Positions 10,148 through 20,087 of a stretch of DNA of 64,000 nt are shown one piece after another (within the stretch, counting starts at the first letter, position 1; the number at the start of each line of letters is the position of its first letter). Source of the DNA: Pseudomonas sp. AL03. GTDB lineage: Bacteria > Pseudomonadota > Gammaproteobacteria > Pseudomonadales > Pseudomonadaceae. The stretch is from the NCBI RefSeq assembly GCF_029960815.1, contig NZ_JASBRE010000002.1, positions 342,256-406,255 of the forward strand, given 5' to 3'. The position numbers were made by a program, and so were the translations under genes. The notes below the pieces were generated by a model. That model was not told the origin of the DNA. It did not search any database and saw nothing but the letters and a program-made list of their open reading frames with translations.

Positions 10148-10734
10148 GCGAACCTATCGGCGTCATCGTGTTGGCGGCGGGGCAGGGCAGTCGGTTTCGA
10201 CAGGCGGCGGGTGCCGAGAAGGACAAGCTGCTGGCGGATTGTACGGGGCGCGAAGGGGCTGTTCGTTCAGTAATAGAGCAAGTGCTGGTGAATTTGCCGG
10301 CCTCCCTTGAGAAGCGCGTGCTGGTCACCACCGACGATCGACCGCAATTGAGTCGTATGGCTCAGGCCTATGGCTGCGAGATTGTGCTGATCGAGTCGAC
10401 GGGGATGGGAGACAGCATCGCGGCCGGGGTGGCGGCATGTCCGCGGCTCGGTGGCTGGCTGATTGTGCTGGGGGATATGCCGTTTATCCTTGCGTCGAGT
10501 ATTGAGCGTGTGGTGGTGGGGATTGCTGATGACGCCGTCAGTGTTCCTGTGCATCAAGGCGAGTATGGGCATCCGGTGGGGTTCGGACGAACGTTTGGGC
10601 CGGGGTTGATGGCGCTATCGGGTGATCGTGGGGCCAAGGCGTTGTTTGCGTCGGCGAGGGTAGTTGAAGTGGCAGTGGAGGATGCCGGCGTGTTGTGGGA
10701 TGTGGATGTGCCAGAGAAGTTATTGTTTGTCTGA
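10144..10734 (+). CDS. MobA/MocA-like nucleotidyltransferase
   Basis: A 196-residue protein with the N-terminal pattern VLAAGQGSRFRQAAG, a lysine where CTP or GTP is bound, and the LGDMPF metal motif. Such proteins attach CMP to molybdopterin to form the dinucleotide cofactor used by xanthine-oxidase-family enzymes, which fits the operon. The start overlaps the XdhC stop (ATGA). The inserted charged segment AEKDKLLADCTGREG is longer than in E. coli MocA. Confidence 0.88.
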   Translation: MSEPIGVIVLAAGQGSRFRQAAGAEKDKLLADCTGREGAVRSVIEQVLVNLPASLEKRVLVTTDDRPQLSRMAQAYGCEIVLIESTGMGDSIAAGVAACPRLGGWLIVLGDMPFILASSIERVVVGIADDAVSVPVHQGEYGHPVGFGRTFGPGLMALSGDRGAKALFASARVVEVAVEDAGVLWDVDVPEKLLFV

Positions 10735-10788
10735 GTGATTGCCCGCGAAGAACGATAACGCGGTCCACCTGTTTTACCCGCAGACATA

Positions 10789-10825
10789 AAAAAAGCCCCG
10801 CCTGGATCACCAGACGGGGCTTTTT
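10789..10825. terminator. Bidirectional terminator between the molybdenum cluster and rne
   Basis: A symmetrical stem (AAAAGCCCCG.CTGG / CCAG.CGGGGCTTTT) with A-run and T-run on opposite sides can end both the plus-strand cluster and minus-strand rne. Confidence 0.9.
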
Positions 10826-10839
10826 AATGGCCGATGGAG

Positions 10840-13800
10840 TCAGACGAGAGGTTTAGGCTCGTGTTCTTTTTCCAGGGCTTGTTCGTGTTGCTCGACCGCT
10901 TCCTGTACGGAGCGCGGCGCTTCTTCGATGACCGACTCAGCAGCAGGAGCAGCCTCGACCACTTCAGCAACAACCGGTGCAGGCTCGGCAGCGACAACCG
11001 CTTCAACGGGTGCAGCAGCGGCAGTCAGTTCGGCTTCCTTCTGCAGACGCTCGGCTTCACGCTGGCGACGACGCACTTCACGCGGGTCATTCGGCGCACG
11101 GCCACTTGGCGTCAGCGCGCTGACAGGGGCGGCTTCGACTTCCGGTGCAACCACTTCGGCAACAACCGGCGCTTCAACCACCGGGGCAGGCTCGGCAGCA
11201 GCAACCACTGGCTCGGAAACCATGGCCTCGGCTTCTGGTGCTTCGGCGGCGGCTGGCTCGGCAACCCAGTTGAACGCGGTTTGCTCTTCGCGAACTTCAC
11301 GGACAGCTTCGGTCACTGTTTCGGTTGATGTTTCGACAACCGGTTCTGCGGCAACCACTGGCTCAGCGGTAGCTTCAAATACAGGCTGTGCTTCACGAAC
11401 CGGGGCCACTTCGATTTCCGGAGCGGCGGTGGCTTCGACCGGAGTCGTTGCTTCAACCACTGGCGCTTCCACTGGCGCAGTTTCCAGGGTGGCAGCAGTA
11501 GCGCGTTCGGCTTGCTCGTTAGCCTGTGCTTCGGCTGGAGCGCTGATCACGGTGCTGGCAACGGCTGCGGTAACTGCCAGGCCGGCGGCCAGATCGGCAG
11601 CGCTTGGCGCTTCGTCGGTGTCGGCAGCTTCGCTACCTTCGGCAGACTCGGATTCTTCCGAACCTTCGATCACATTACCGTTGGCATCACGCTGACGCTC
11701 ACGACGGTTGCTGCGACGACGCTGACCACGGGAACGGCGGCGTGGACGATCGCCTTCGACGCCTTCCTGACCGTCTTCCTGCAGTTGCTCTTCGTTGGTG
11801 ATCAGCTCTTCTTCAGCGACTGCGGCTGGGGCTTGTTCTGCACGTGGCTGACGTTCTTCACGCGGTGGGCGTGGAGCACGTTCTTCACGTGGCTGACGAG
11901 CTGGACGCTCTTCAGCGGTAGCAGCGGCGACCGGAGCGCCATCCAGAGGTTCACGCAGTTCACGAACCGGACGCTCTTCACGATCGCCACGTGGCTTGCG
12001 ATCTTCGCGAGGAGCGCGCGGTGCACGTTCTTCACCGCGCGGTGCACGTTCTTCACGAGGGGCGCGTGGGGCGCGTTCTTCGCGGGCTACAACAGCTGGA
12101 GTTTCTTCGCGTGGTTCACGTGGTGCGCGTTCTTCACGCGGTGCACGTTCCTCACGAGGCTTGCGTTCTTCATCGCGGCGACCGTTACGGTTGCGGCTCT
12201 GCTGACGACCGTTGCGACGCTCTTCGTTGCGGGCCGGACGCTCGGCGGCCGGTTTTTCAACCACAACCGGAGCGACTGGCTCTTCCTTGGTAGCGAACAG
12301 GCTGACCAGCGACTTCACCAGGCCTTTGAACAGGCTTGGCTCTGGCACGGCGATCGGTGCTGCAACAGGTGCGGCAGCGACGACTTCGGCTGGAACCGGA
12401 GCGTTGGCGCGGGCCGGTGCAGTCTTGACCGCGGCTTCCTGGCGAACCAGGGTGCGGGTCGCAGCGGCTGGCTGGACTTCTTCGACGTCGGCAGCGGCAG
12501 CAGCGATTTCGTAGCTGGACTGATTGATGCTGGCTTCCGGGCTGTCATCGCGCAGACGCTGAACTTCGAAGTGTGGCGTTTCGAGGTGATCGTTCGGCAG
12601 AATGACGATGCGGGCACGGGTGCGCAGTTCGATCTTGGTGATCGAGTTGCGTTTTTCGTTGAGCAGGAACGCTGCGACCGGAATAGGCACTTGTGCGCGA
12701 ACTTCGGCGGTGCGGTCTTTCAGGGCTTCTTCTTCGATCAGGCGCAGGATCGCCAGCGACAGCGATTCAACGTCACGGATGATGCCGGTGCCGTTGCAAC
12801 GCGGGCACACGATGCCGCTGCTTTCGCCCAGCGATGGACGCAGGCGCTGACGGGACATTTCCAGCAGGCCGAAGCGCGAGATACGACCGACTTGCACGCG
12901 AGCGCGGTCGGCTTCCAGGCATTCGCGGACTTTCTCTTCCACGGCGCGCTGGTTCTTGGCAGGGGTCATGTCGATGAAGTCGATGACGATCAGGCCGCCG
13001 ATGTCGCGCAGGCGCAACTGACGGGCGATTTCTTCGGCGGCTTCAAGGTTGGTCTGCAGGGCGGTTTCTTCGATGTCGCTGCCTTTGGTGGCGCGCGCCG
13101 AGTTGATGTCGATGGACACCAGGGCTTCGGTCGGATCGATAACGATGGAGCCGCCGGAAGGCAGTTCAACGACGCGCTGGAAAGCGGTCTCGATCTGGCT
13201 TTCGATCTGGAAACGGTTAAACAGCGGAACGCTGTCTTCGTACAGTTTGATTTTGCTGGCGTACTGCGGCATCACCTGGCGAATGAAGGTCAGGGCTTCG
13301 TCCTGGGCTTCAACGCTGTCGATCAGCACTTCGCCGATGTCCTGGCGCAGGTAATCGCGGATGGCGCGGATGATCACGTTGCTTTCCTGGTAGATCAGGA
13401 ACGGCGCGGAACGATCCAGCGAAGCTTCTTTGATGGCGGTCCAGAGTTGCAGCAGGTAATCGAGGTCCCACTGCATTTCTTCGCTGCTGCGGCCCAGGCC
13501 GGCAGTGCGAACGATCAGACCCATGTCGGCTGGCGCAACCAGACCATTCAGGGCTTCACGCAGTTCGTTGCGCTCTTCACCTTCGATGCGACGGGAGATA
13601 CCGCCGGCACGCGGGTTGTTCGGCATCAGTACCAGGTAACGACCAGCCAGGCTGATGAAGGTGGTCAGGGCGGCGCCCTTGTTGCCACGTTCTTCTTTTT
13701 CGACCTGAACGATGACTTCCTGGCCTTCGGTCAGGACGTCCTTGATGTTGACGCGGCCTTCGGGGGCTTTCTTGAAGTATTCGCGGGAGATTTCTTTGAG

Positions 13801-14007
13801 GGGCAGGAAGCCGTGGCGCTCAGAGCCGAAATCGACAAAGGCAGCCTCAAGGCTTGGTTCGATGCGAGTAATCCGGCCTTTATAGATGTTGGCCTTTTTC
13901 TGCTCGCGTGCACCGGATTCGATGTCCAGGTCGTAGAGGCGCTGGCCATCTACCAGTGCAACACGCAACTCTTCGGGTTGAGTTGCGTTAATCAGCATTC
14001 TTTTCAT
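10840..14007 (-). CDS. rne: Ribonuclease E
   Basis: A 1055-residue endoribonuclease. The N-terminal half has the S1 RNA-binding region (about residues 38-120), the DNase I-like catalytic site with SIDINSA (D300) and VIDFIDM (D343), and the zinc link CPRC at 401-404. The C-terminal half is low complexity: an arginine/proline/glutamate-rich RNA-binding block of repeated APREER-like units (about 590-720), then a long acidic Ala/Glu/Val segment, the scaffold for degradosome partners. ATG 14007 starts the conserved [10 protein letters not shown]; an upstream in-frame start (14055) adds unrelated residues. It has its own promoter at 14650-14678. Confidence 0.97.
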   Translation of the reverse strand: MKRMLINATQPEELRVALVDGQRLYDLDIESGAREQKKANIYKGRITRIEPSLEAAFVDFGSERHGFLPLKEISREYFKKAPEGRVNIKDVLTEGQEVIVQVEKEERGNKGAALTTFISLAGRYLVLMPNNPRAGGISRRIEGEERNELREALNGLVAPADMGLIVRTAGLGRSSEEMQWDLDYLLQLWTAIKEASLDRSAPFLIYQESNVIIRAIRDYLRQDIGEVLIDSVEAQDEALTFIRQVMPQYASKIKLYEDSVPLFNRFQIESQIETAFQRVVELPSGGSIVIDPTEALVSIDINSARATKGSDIEETALQTNLEAAEEIARQLRLRDIGGLIVIDFIDMTPAKNQRAVEEKVRECLEADRARVQVGRISRFGLLEMSRQRLRPSLGESSGIVCPRCNGTGIIRDVESLSLAILRLIEEEALKDRTAEVRAQVPIPVAAFLLNEKRNSITKIELRTRARIVILPNDHLETPHFEVQRLRDDSPEASINQSSYEIAAAAADVEEVQPAAATRTLVRQEAAVKTAPARANAPVPAEVVAAAPVAAPIAVPEPSLFKGLVKSLVSLFATKEEPVAPVVVEKPAAERPARNEERRNGRQQSRNRNGRRDEERKPREERAPREERAPREPREETPAVVAREERAPRAPREERAPRGEERAPRAPREDRKPRGDREERPVRELREPLDGAPVAAATAEERPARQPREERAPRPPREERQPRAEQAPAAVAEEELITNEEQLQEDGQEGVEGDRPRRRSRGQRRRSNRRERQRDANGNVIEGSEESESAEGSEAADTDEAPSAADLAAGLAVTAAVASTVISAPAEAQANEQAERATAATLETAPVEAPVVEATTPVEATAAPEIEVAPVREAQPVFEATAEPVVAAEPVVETSTETVTEAVREVREEQTAFNWVAEPAAAEAPEAEAMVSEPVVAAAEPAPVVEAPVVAEVVAPEVEAAPVSALTPSGRAPNDPREVRRRQREAERLQKEAELTAAAAPVEAVVAAEPAPVVAEVVEAAPAAESVIEEAPRSVQEAVEQHEQALEKEHEPKPLV

Positions 14008-14649
14008 GTAGTACCGTCGGTTTCCGGGCTGCCGGAAACGGCGTTCGGCACACACGACTTCTCATGGTCGGTGTCAGGTGCGTCAGGAGTGGTTGGACAC
14101 TCCAGTGTCTAGCGAACCCCGGCCAATTGGGCCAGCGTCGCGACGTACGCGTCCTGCTTGCTGTGGCTACTTAAGCACTCAGTCAGGAGGAGGAATCAAC
14201 CAGCGGCTGTGGACGAGATGAAGCGTCTTGATAAAGCCTATTGCTACACAGTCCAGCGGTTGTGCATCTCCACCCTACACGTATCCCTGATAATTCGGGT
14301 GCTGCCGCGCGCAGAATCCGCAGCGGGTTGGCATTTACCGTGAGCTCCGAAAGGGGAGGTCACGCATCATGGCTAATTTAGGCGTTGTTTCCGAAGCGTT
14401 CGCTCGGGGTTGTTCGTCGCTGACTGCACTTTGTGAACTGGCCGTGAATATTTGCTCGCAAGGCGAGTGAAAACTCTGCTTTGCGGCATGCTTCAGGCCT
14501 CATGTCACCTGCGCTCGTTACAACTGCAAACTCTACCGTTTCGTAGCGAAAGCCCCGTAGGACGGCCTCTCGTCCTCGTGAATTGCGTTGGTCAGGGCCG
14601 GTTTTTGACCGTTAGTCCGCTGTCCAGGCCACTTTTGGCGGCGTTCGCG
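14008..14649 (-). promoter_or_regulatory. Long 5' leader of rne
   Basis: If the promoter at 14650-14678 is correct, the rne transcript has about 635 untranslated bases. No conserved protein frame is seen on either strand. In E. coli a shorter rne leader mediates cleavage-dependent autoregulation; a similar role here is inference. I could not establish specific hairpins by eye. Confidence 0.5.
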
Positions 14650-14678
14650 ACTATAGCAGCAATGATTAAGTGCTTCAA
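14650..14678 (-). promoter_or_regulatory. Sigma-70 promoter for rne
   Basis: On the minus strand TTGAAG (14678-14673), a 17-base spacer and TATAGT (14655-14650) form a near-consensus promoter pointing at rne. Confidence 0.75.
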
Positions 14679-14694
14679 TTCCATAAAAAATTGT

Positions 14695-14700
14695 TATCAT
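14695..14700 (+). promoter_or_regulatory. Candidate -10 box of rluC, giving a leaderless mRNA
   Basis: TATCAT ends seven bases before the rluC ATG, so transcription would start at or next to the start codon. No ribosome site precedes the ATG. The -35 region overlaps that of the opposing rne promoter and is weak. Confidence 0.45.
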
Positions 14701-14707
14701 TCGCGCC

Positions 14708-15670
14708 ATGACGACTACTGCCCCTTCGACCCCAGCCGTACAACTGCTGGAGGTCTCGCCGGAATATGCCGGCCAACGTATTGATAACTTCCTTCTCGCT
14801 CGGCTCAAAGGCGTGCCCAAGACCTTGATTTACCGCATTTTGCGCAAGGGCGAAGTGCGGGTGAACAAAGGTCGGATCAAGCCCGAATACAAGCTGCAGG
14901 CGGGCGATATCGTGCGCGTGCCGCCGGTTCGCGTGCCTGAGCGAGACGAGCCTGTGCCACTGGCCCAAGGCCTGCTGCAGCGCCTCGAAGCCTCGATTGT
15001 CTTCGAGGACAAGGCGCTGATCGTGATCAACAAGCCTTGCGGCATCGCGGTTCATGGCGGCAGCGGCCTGACTTACGGGGTGATCGAAGCCTTTCGTCAG
15101 TTGCGTCCGGATTGCAAGGAGCTCGAGCTGGTTCACCGTCTCGACCGTGACACCTCCGGCCTGTTGATGATCGCCAAGAAGCGCAGCATGCTGCGTCACT
15201 TGCACACGGCATTGCGCGGTGATGGCGTTGATAAGCGCTATATGGCGTTGGTTCGCGGTAACTGGGCGGCTTCGATCAAGCAAGTTCGTGCGTCGCTCGG
15301 CAAGAGCAATCTGCGCTCCGGCGAGCGCATGGTCGAGGTCGACGAGGAGGAGGGCAAGGAGTCTGTGACCGTGTTCAAGGTCCTGCGTCGCTTTGGCGAC
15401 TTTGCGACCCTGATCGAAGCGAAACCGATCACCGGCCGGACTCACCAGATCCGCGTCCACACCCTGCACGCCGGGCATTGCATCGCTGGCGATACCAAGT
15501 ACGGTGATGACGGTTTCAGTAAAGAAATTCGTGACCTGGGCGGTAAGCGCCTGTTCCTGCACGCCTATATGCTGACCGTGCCGCTGCCCGATGGCGGTGA
15601 GCTGAAATTGCAGGCGCCCGTGGATGAGATGTGGGCCAAAACCGTGGAGCGCCTGAGTGCACCCCTCTGA
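14708..15670 (+). CDS. rluC: 23S rRNA pseudouridine synthase RluC
   Basis: A 320-residue enzyme: N-terminal S4 RNA-binding domain (about residues 20-75) and a catalytic domain with HRLDRDTSG at 143-151 (catalytic D146). It makes pseudouridines in 23S rRNA (positions 955, 2504 and 2580 in E. coli). It is divergent from rne, as in other gamma-proteobacteria. The ATG has no Shine-Dalgarno sequence and lies seven bases from a -10-like box. It overlaps the next gene by 14 bases. Confidence 0.95.
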   Translation: MTTTAPSTPAVQLLEVSPEYAGQRIDNFLLARLKGVPKTLIYRILRKGEVRVNKGRIKPEYKLQAGDIVRVPPVRVPERDEPVPLAQGLLQRLEASIVFEDKALIVINKPCGIAVHGGSGLTYGVIEAFRQLRPDCKELELVHRLDRDTSGLLMIAKKRSMLRHLHTALRGDGVDKRYMALVRGNWAASIKQVRASLGKSNLRSGERMVEVDEEEGKESVTVFKVLRRFGDFATLIEAKPITGRTHQIRVHTLHAGHCIAGDTKYGDDGFSKEIRDLGGKRLFLHAYMLTVPLPDGGELKLQAPVDEMWAKTVERLSAPL

Positions 15671-16319
15671 TTACAAGTTGCTGATTTTCGACTGGGACGG
15701 CACATTGGCTGATTCCATTGGTCGGATTGTCGAGGCCATGCATGTCGCGTCCGAGCGCTCCGGATTTCAGTTGTGTGATGATTTTGCCGTCAAGGGCATC
15801 ATCGGTCTGGGCTTGCCGGAAGCGATTCGTACCTTGTATCCGGACATTGGCGATGCCGAGCTGATCGCCTTTCGCGAGCACTACGCCGATCACTACATTG
15901 CGTCAGAAGCCGTGCCTTCACCTTTGTTTGAAGGCGTTTTCGAGTCGATGGAGGTGTTTCGTGCCGAGGGTTATCACTTGGCGGTCGCAACCGGCAAGGC
16001 TCGTCGCGGGCTGGATCGGGTGCTGAAGGCGCATGGCTGGGAGGATTATTTCGATATCACCCGCGCGGCCGACGAAACCGCCAGCAAGCCCCATCCGCTG
16101 ATGCTTGAGCAGATCCTCGCTCACTGCAAAGTTCGCCCGGAGCAGGCGCTGATGGTGGGCGATTCGTCCTTCGACCTGCAGATGGCGCGCAACGCCGGCA
16201 TGGACTCCGTGGCAGTCAGCTATGGCGCTCAATCGATCGAGGCGTTGAAGCTGTTCGAGCCGCGGCTGGCCATTGATCGTTTTTCAGAATTGCATGCCTG
16301 GCTGAATCAGCGGGCTTAA
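15657..16319 (+). CDS. HAD family hydrolase, phosphoglycolate-phosphatase-like
   Basis: A 220-residue haloacid-dehalogenase phosphatase with motif [11 protein letters not shown] (residues 9-18), motif II in [11 protein letters not shown], and motif [14 protein letters not shown]...[16 protein letters not shown]. The family dephosphorylates small metabolites; the substrate is unknown. The GTG start at 15657 overlaps rluC and has GGAG at 15646-15649. Its place between rluC and sppA is conserved in Pseudomonas. Confidence 0.9.
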   Translation: MHPSDYKLLIFDWDGTLADSIGRIVEAMHVASERSGFQLCDDFAVKGIIGLGLPEAIRTLYPDIGDAELIAFREHYADHYIASEAVPSPLFEGVFESMEVFRAEGYHLAVATGKARRGLDRVLKAHGWEDYFDITRAADETASKPHPLMLEQILAHCKVRPEQALMVGDSSFDLQMARNAGMDSVAVSYGAQSIEALKLFEPRLAIDRFSELHAWLNQRA

Positions 16320-16343
16320 TACGTTTTTGCAGGGGTAGAAGTC

Positions 16344-17333
16344 ATGACCGACGAATGGAAAGCGCCCGCCAAGGCGAGCGCAGAGAGCGGTGACGAGAAA
16401 AGCTGGAAGCTGCTGGAAAAGACCCTGCTGGCCGGCGTGCAGGAGCAGCGCCGGTCCCGTCGCTGGGGAATTTTCTTCAAGTTGCTGACCTTTGTGTACC
16501 TGTTGGGTGCGCTGGTCCTGTTCACGCCGTTGATGGACATGGAGAAAGCCGCCACTCGCAGTGCCCATTACACCGCGTTGATCAACGTGATCGGCGTGAT
16601 CGCTGACAAGGAGTCTGCCAGCGCAGACAACATCGTCGGCAGTCTGCGTGCGGCTTTCGAGGACGAGAAGGTCAAGGGTGTGATCCTGCGGATCAACAGC
16701 CCGGGCGGCAGTCCGGTGCAGTCGGGTTATGTGTATGACGAAATTGTCCGTCTGCGCGGCTTGCACCCGGATACCAAGGTGTACGCGGTGATCTCGGATC
16801 TTGGGGCTTCCGGTGCTTACTACATCGCCAGCGCGGCCGATCAGATTTACGCCGACAAGGCGAGTCTGGTCGGTTCCATTGGTGTGACAGCGGCCGGTTA
16901 CGGCTTTGTCGGCACCATGGAGAAGCTCGGCGTCGAGCGTCGGACTTACACGTCGGGCGAACACAAGTCGTTCCTCGACCCGTTCCAGCCGCAAAAGCCT
17001 GAGGAGACTCGGTTCTGGCAGGGCGTGCTGGATACGACACACCAGCAGTTCATCAATAGCGTGAAAAAGGGCCGTGGCGACCGTCTCAAGGACAAAGAGC
17101 ATCCGGAGCTGTTCTCCGGGTTGGTCTGGAACGGGGAGCAGGCGTTGCCGCTGGGCCTGATCGATGGTCTGGGGAGTGCCAGTTCGGTGGCGCGTGATGT
17201 GATCGGCGAGAAAGAACTGGTGGACTTCACCGTTCAGGAATCGCCGTTCGATCGCTTCTCGAAAAAGCTCGGTGCCAGCGTGGCTGAGCATCTGGCGATG
17301 TGGATGGGCTTCCAGGGGCCTTCGTTGCGCTGA
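16344..17333 (+). CDS. sppA: Signal peptide peptidase SppA, S49 family
   Basis: A 329-residue short-form SppA with one N-terminal membrane helix (about 43-62), the substrate-site motif RINSPGGSP, the nucleophile region SDLGASGAYY (S156) and SLVGSIGV. It degrades cleaved signal peptides in the inner membrane, active site in the periplasm. Ribosome site AGGGG lies ahead of ATG 16344. A terminator follows. Confidence 0.94.
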   Translation: MTDEWKAPAKASAESGDEKSWKLLEKTLLAGVQEQRRSRRWGIFFKLLTFVYLLGALVLFTPLMDMEKAATRSAHYTALINVIGVIADKESASADNIVGSLRAAFEDEKVKGVILRINSPGGSPVQSGYVYDEIVRLRGLHPDTKVYAVISDLGASGAYYIASAADQIYADKASLVGSIGVTAAGYGFVGTMEKLGVERRTYTSGEHKSFLDPFQPQKPEETRFWQGVLDTTHQQFINSVKKGRGDRLKDKEHPELFSGLVWNGEQALPLGLIDGLGSASSVARDVIGEKELVDFTVQESPFDRFSKKLGASVAEHLAMWMGFQGPSLR

Positions 17334-17348
17334 TTCTTCCGGCAGCAT

Positions 17349-17377
17349 GAAAAACCGACCTTCGTGGTCGGTTTTTT
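17349..17377 (+). terminator. Intrinsic terminator after sppA
   Basis: AAAACCGACC, TTCG-type loop, GGTCGGTTTTTT. Confidence 0.9.
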
Positions 17378-17393
17378 ACGTCTGCGCGGTCTC

Positions 17394-17526
17394 TGTAGCA
17401 GCTGGCGAAGCCTGCGTTCGAGTGCGCAGCGCTCGCAAATCAGGAGTGCGAGGTTTACCTGAGCGGTCGCGGCATAGGGTTTGGCGAGCGCTGCGCACTC
17501 GAACGCAGGCTTCGCCAGCTGCTACA
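17394..17526. repeat. Large perfect inverted repeat (REP pair, BIME-like) between sppA and maf
   Basis: Two 43-base arms (17394-17436 and 17484-17526) are exact reverse complements separated by 47 bases. They begin with TGTAGCAGCTGGCGAAGC, the Pseudomonas REP-type core also seen near 30584 and 46331. The central part holds a small TCAGG/CCTGA stem. It sits between convergent genes. Confidence 0.85.
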
Positions 17527-17538
17527 CGATTGCGGTGT

Positions 17539-18117
17539 TCAGGGGATTTGCACGCCTTCGGCCAGCAGCATGTCGACCAAGCGAATCAATGGCAGGCCTA
17601 TCAGGCTGGTGGCGTCAGGGCCTTCGGTGCTTTGAAACAGGCTCACCCCTAAACCTTCGGCTTTGAAGCTGCCAGCGCAGTCGTAGGGTTGTTCAGCGTG
17701 CAGGTAGCGTTCGATGCGCGATGGGTCGAGTGTGCGCATGTGTACGGTGAAGGGCACGCAGTCGACCTGGCAGGCGCCGGTCTGGCTGTTAAACAGTGCG
17801 AGGCCGGTGAGGAAGGTCACGCGGGTGCCACTTGCAGCCAGCAGCTGCTCGCGGGCCTTTTCGAAGGTGTGCGGTTTGCCGATAATCCGGTCGCCGAGCA
17901 CCGCGACCTGGTCGGAGCCGATGATCAGATGAGCGGGGTGGCTGCCGGCCAATGCGCGTGCTTTTTCCTCGGCGAGGCGCTTTACCAGCTCGATGGCGGA
18001 CTCGCCCAGGCGATGGCTTTCGTCGATATTCGGCGAGCTGCAGGTAAACGGTAGCTGCAAGCGGGCCAGCAATTCTCGGCGATAAACCGAGCTTGAAGCG
18101 AGTAATAAAGGCAGCAT
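17539..18117 (-). CDS. Maf family nucleotide pyrophosphatase (YceF-like)
   Basis: A 192-residue protein with the Maf N-terminal pattern LLASSSVYRRELL, the IGSDQVA motif (catalytic aspartate) and the YDCAGSFKAEGLG segment; the last places it in the YceF (7-methyl-GTP pyrophosphatase) subgroup. It clears non-canonical nucleotides. ATG 18117 is preferred over the ATG two codons upstream because GGAG is six bases ahead of 18117 but abuts the other. Divergent from yceD, as in many gamma-proteobacteria. Confidence 0.92.
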   Translation of the reverse strand: MLPLLLASSSVYRRELLARLQLPFTCSSPNIDESHRLGESAIELVKRLAEEKARALAGSHPAHLIIGSDQVAVLGDRIIGKPHTFEKAREQLLAASGTRVTFLTGLALFNSQTGACQVDCVPFTVHMRTLDPSRIERYLHAEQPYDCAGSFKAEGLGVSLFQSTEGPDATSLIGLPLIRLVDMLLAEGVQIP

Positions 18118-18185
18118 GCGCATCTCCAGAAGACAGGCGCGAATTCTAGCGAGGCTTCCAAGTGACGGACAGGGCTGAATTTCCT

Positions 18186-18213
18186 TTGACATGGCTGGGT
18201 GCATCCCTATAAT
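18186..18213 (+). promoter_or_regulatory. Perfect-consensus sigma-70 promoter of yceD-rpmF-plsX
   Basis: TTGACA (18186-18191), 16-base spacer, TATAAT (18208-18213). The start codon lies only nine bases beyond the -10 box, so the transcript has a leader of a few bases at most. Confidence 0.88.
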
Positions 18214-18222
18214 GCTGCGCCT

Positions 18223-18750
18223 ATGTTGAATGACCCGATTCCACCTCACGTTGACCCGCGCAAATTGGCTGATCGTGGCACCACCCTTCAAGGTGAACTG
18301 CTGCTGGCCGATTTGGAGAGACTCTGCGACCCGCTTTCCGACACTGTCGGTACGGTGCAGGCTAAATTCGTTTTTGAGCGAGATGAACGTAAGTCTGTGG
18401 TAATCCACAGCTTTATCGACACCGAAGTCAAAATGGTTTGCCAGCGTTGTCTTGAGCTGGTCACCCTGCCGATCCATAGCGAATGCAGTTATGCTGTGGT
18501 GAAGGAGGGTGCGAATACCCAGTCGTTGCCGAAAGGTTATGACGTGCTGGAACTGGGCGAAGATCCATTGGATCTGCAGTCACTGATCGAGGAGGAGCTT
18601 CTGCTCGCCTTGCCCATTGTGCCTGCTCATCATCCGGAAGAATGCCAGCAGCCGGCGGGTCTCGATGAGCCCGAACCGAGCGAGGACGAGGTAACGCGGT
18701 CCAACCCGTTCAGTGTATTGGCGCAGTTAAAGCGTGACCCAAACGTTTAG
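18223..18750 (+). CDS. yceD: YceD family (DUF177) protein, 23S rRNA accumulation factor
   Basis: A 175-residue acidic protein with the family's cysteine pair in MVCQRCLELVTLP and an acidic C-terminus ending in the conserved PFSVLAQLK. YceD is needed for normal 23S rRNA levels and is nearly always encoded before rpmF. ATG 18223 is the only reasonable start; an upstream GTG at 18199 lies within the promoter. There is no ribosome site and almost no leader. Confidence 0.9.
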   Translation: MLNDPIPPHVDPRKLADRGTTLQGELLLADLERLCDPLSDTVGTVQAKFVFERDERKSVVIHSFIDTEVKMVCQRCLELVTLPIHSECSYAVVKEGANTQSLPKGYDVLELGEDPLDLQSLIEEELLLALPIVPAHHPEECQQPAGLDEPEPSEDEVTRSNPFSVLAQLKRDPNV

Positions 18751-18763
18751 GAGTTAATCAATT

Positions 18764-18946
18764 ATGGCTGTTCAGCAGAACAAAAAATCCCGCTCTGCCC
18801 GTGACATGCGTCGTTCGCACGACGCCCTGACGGCAAGCACTCTGTCTGTAGAAAAAACCACCGGTGAAATTCACCTGCGTCACCACGTATCGCCAGAAGG
18901 CGTATACCGTGGCCGTAAAGTGATCGACAAGGGCGCTGACGAGTAA
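18764..18946 (+). CDS. rpmF: 50S ribosomal protein L32
   Basis: A 60-residue basic protein with the L32 N-terminal pattern [21 protein letters not shown]. It lacks cysteines, so it is the zinc-independent form. Ribosome site TAGGAG lies 13 bases upstream of the next gene gap, well spaced from ATG 18764. Linked to plsX, coupling translation capacity to phospholipid synthesis. Confidence 0.97.
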   Translation: MAVQQNKKSRSARDMRRSHDALTASTLSVEKTTGEIHLRHHVSPEGVYRGRKVIDKGADE

Positions 18947-18950
18947 TCAC

Positions 18951-19961
18951 TTGTCTGCTCAAGTCATCGCGATTGACGCAATGGGCGGGGACTTCGGTCC
19001 CCGCAGCATTGTTCAGGCCAGCCTTGCTTGTCTGTCTGCTACACCCTCGCTGCACCTGACCCTCGTCGGTCAACCCTCTCTTCTTGAAGAATTGCTCTCT
19101 GGCCAATCGGCTGTAGATCGCTCGCGCCTGTCGATTGTGGCGGCGTCCGAAGTCATCACCATGGACGAAAAGCCTGCCCAGGCCTTGCGCGGCAAGCCCG
19201 ATTCGTCGATGCGTGTGGCGCTGGAGTTACTGCGAGACGGCAAGGTCCAGGCCTGTGTCAGCGCCGGCAATACCGGTGCGCTGATGGCGTTGTCGCGGTT
19301 CGTGCTCAAGACCTTGCCGGGCATTGATCGGCCGGCGATGGTTGCGGCGATTCCGACGCAGAAGGGCTACTGTCAGTTGCTCGATCTGGGCGCCAATGTC
19401 GATTGCAGCGCCGAGCATCTGTTGCAGTTCGCCGTGATGGGGTCGGTGGCGGCGGAAACCCTGGGCATCGTTCGTCCGCGAGTGGCGCTGCTGAACATCG
19501 GTACTGAAGACATCAAGGGCAATCAGCAGGTCAAGCTGGCGGCAACCTTGTTGCAGAGCGCTCGCGGCATCAACTACATCGGTTTTGTCGAAGGTGACGG
19601 TGTGTACCGTGGCGAGGCGGATGTGGTGGTATGTGACGGTTTTGTCGGCAATATCCTGCTCAAGTCCAGCGAAGGCCTGGCGACTATGATTGCCGGACGC
19701 ATCGAAGCCTTGTTCAAGAAAAATCTCGCGTCGAGAGTGGTCGGTGCTCTGGCATTGCCGCTGATGAAGCGTTTGCAAGCCGATCTGGCGCCTGCGCGAC
19801 ATAATGGCGCGAGCTTCCTTGGTTTGCAGGGGATTGTGGTCAAAAGTCATGGTTCAGCGGGGGTTCAGGGCTTCCAGAGTGCGATTCAGCGCGCCTTGAT
19901 CGAGATCCAGGAAAACCTGCCGGAACGCATTCATGGTCGTCTGGAGGATTTGTTGCTTTAG
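18951..19961 (+). CDS. plsX: Phosphate acyltransferase PlsX
   Basis: A 336-residue protein with the signature [12 protein letters not shown] at its N-terminus and [12 protein letters not shown] later. It makes acyl-phosphate from acyl-ACP and phosphate, feeding PlsY for phosphatidic acid synthesis. The TTG start at 18951 lies four bases after the rpmF stop and is required to include the conserved N-terminus; the rare start and weak ribosome site suggest coupling to rpmF translation. Confidence 0.94.
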   Translation: MSAQVIAIDAMGGDFGPRSIVQASLACLSATPSLHLTLVGQPSLLEELLSGQSAVDRSRLSIVAASEVITMDEKPAQALRGKPDSSMRVALELLRDGKVQACVSAGNTGALMALSRFVLKTLPGIDRPAMVAAIPTQKGYCQLLDLGANVDCSAEHLLQFAVMGSVAAETLGIVRPRVALLNIGTEDIKGNQQVKLAATLLQSARGINYIGFVEGDGVYRGEADVVVCDGFVGNILLKSSEGLATMIAGRIEALFKKNLASRVVGALALPLMKRLQADLAPARHNGASFLGLQGIVVKSHGSAGVQGFQSAIQRALIEIQENLPERIHGRLEDLLL

Positions 19962-20087
19962 GCGTTTTCGTCGGACAATGCTTAAATGTGACCGCTCAGT
20001 TCAATTTGCCATCCAACTGTCAGTTTCTTGCGTTCCTCCAAGCGGGACGTCAATTCTCCGACGACAAGATCATTAGGGGCTTGTTAC

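Noticed and set aside
11512..14112. Very long open frame (866 codons) on the plus strand opposite rne
   Set aside because: It is the complement of the GC-rich rne coding sequence; the translation is compositionally odd (F, W, R rich) and has no recognisable domain.
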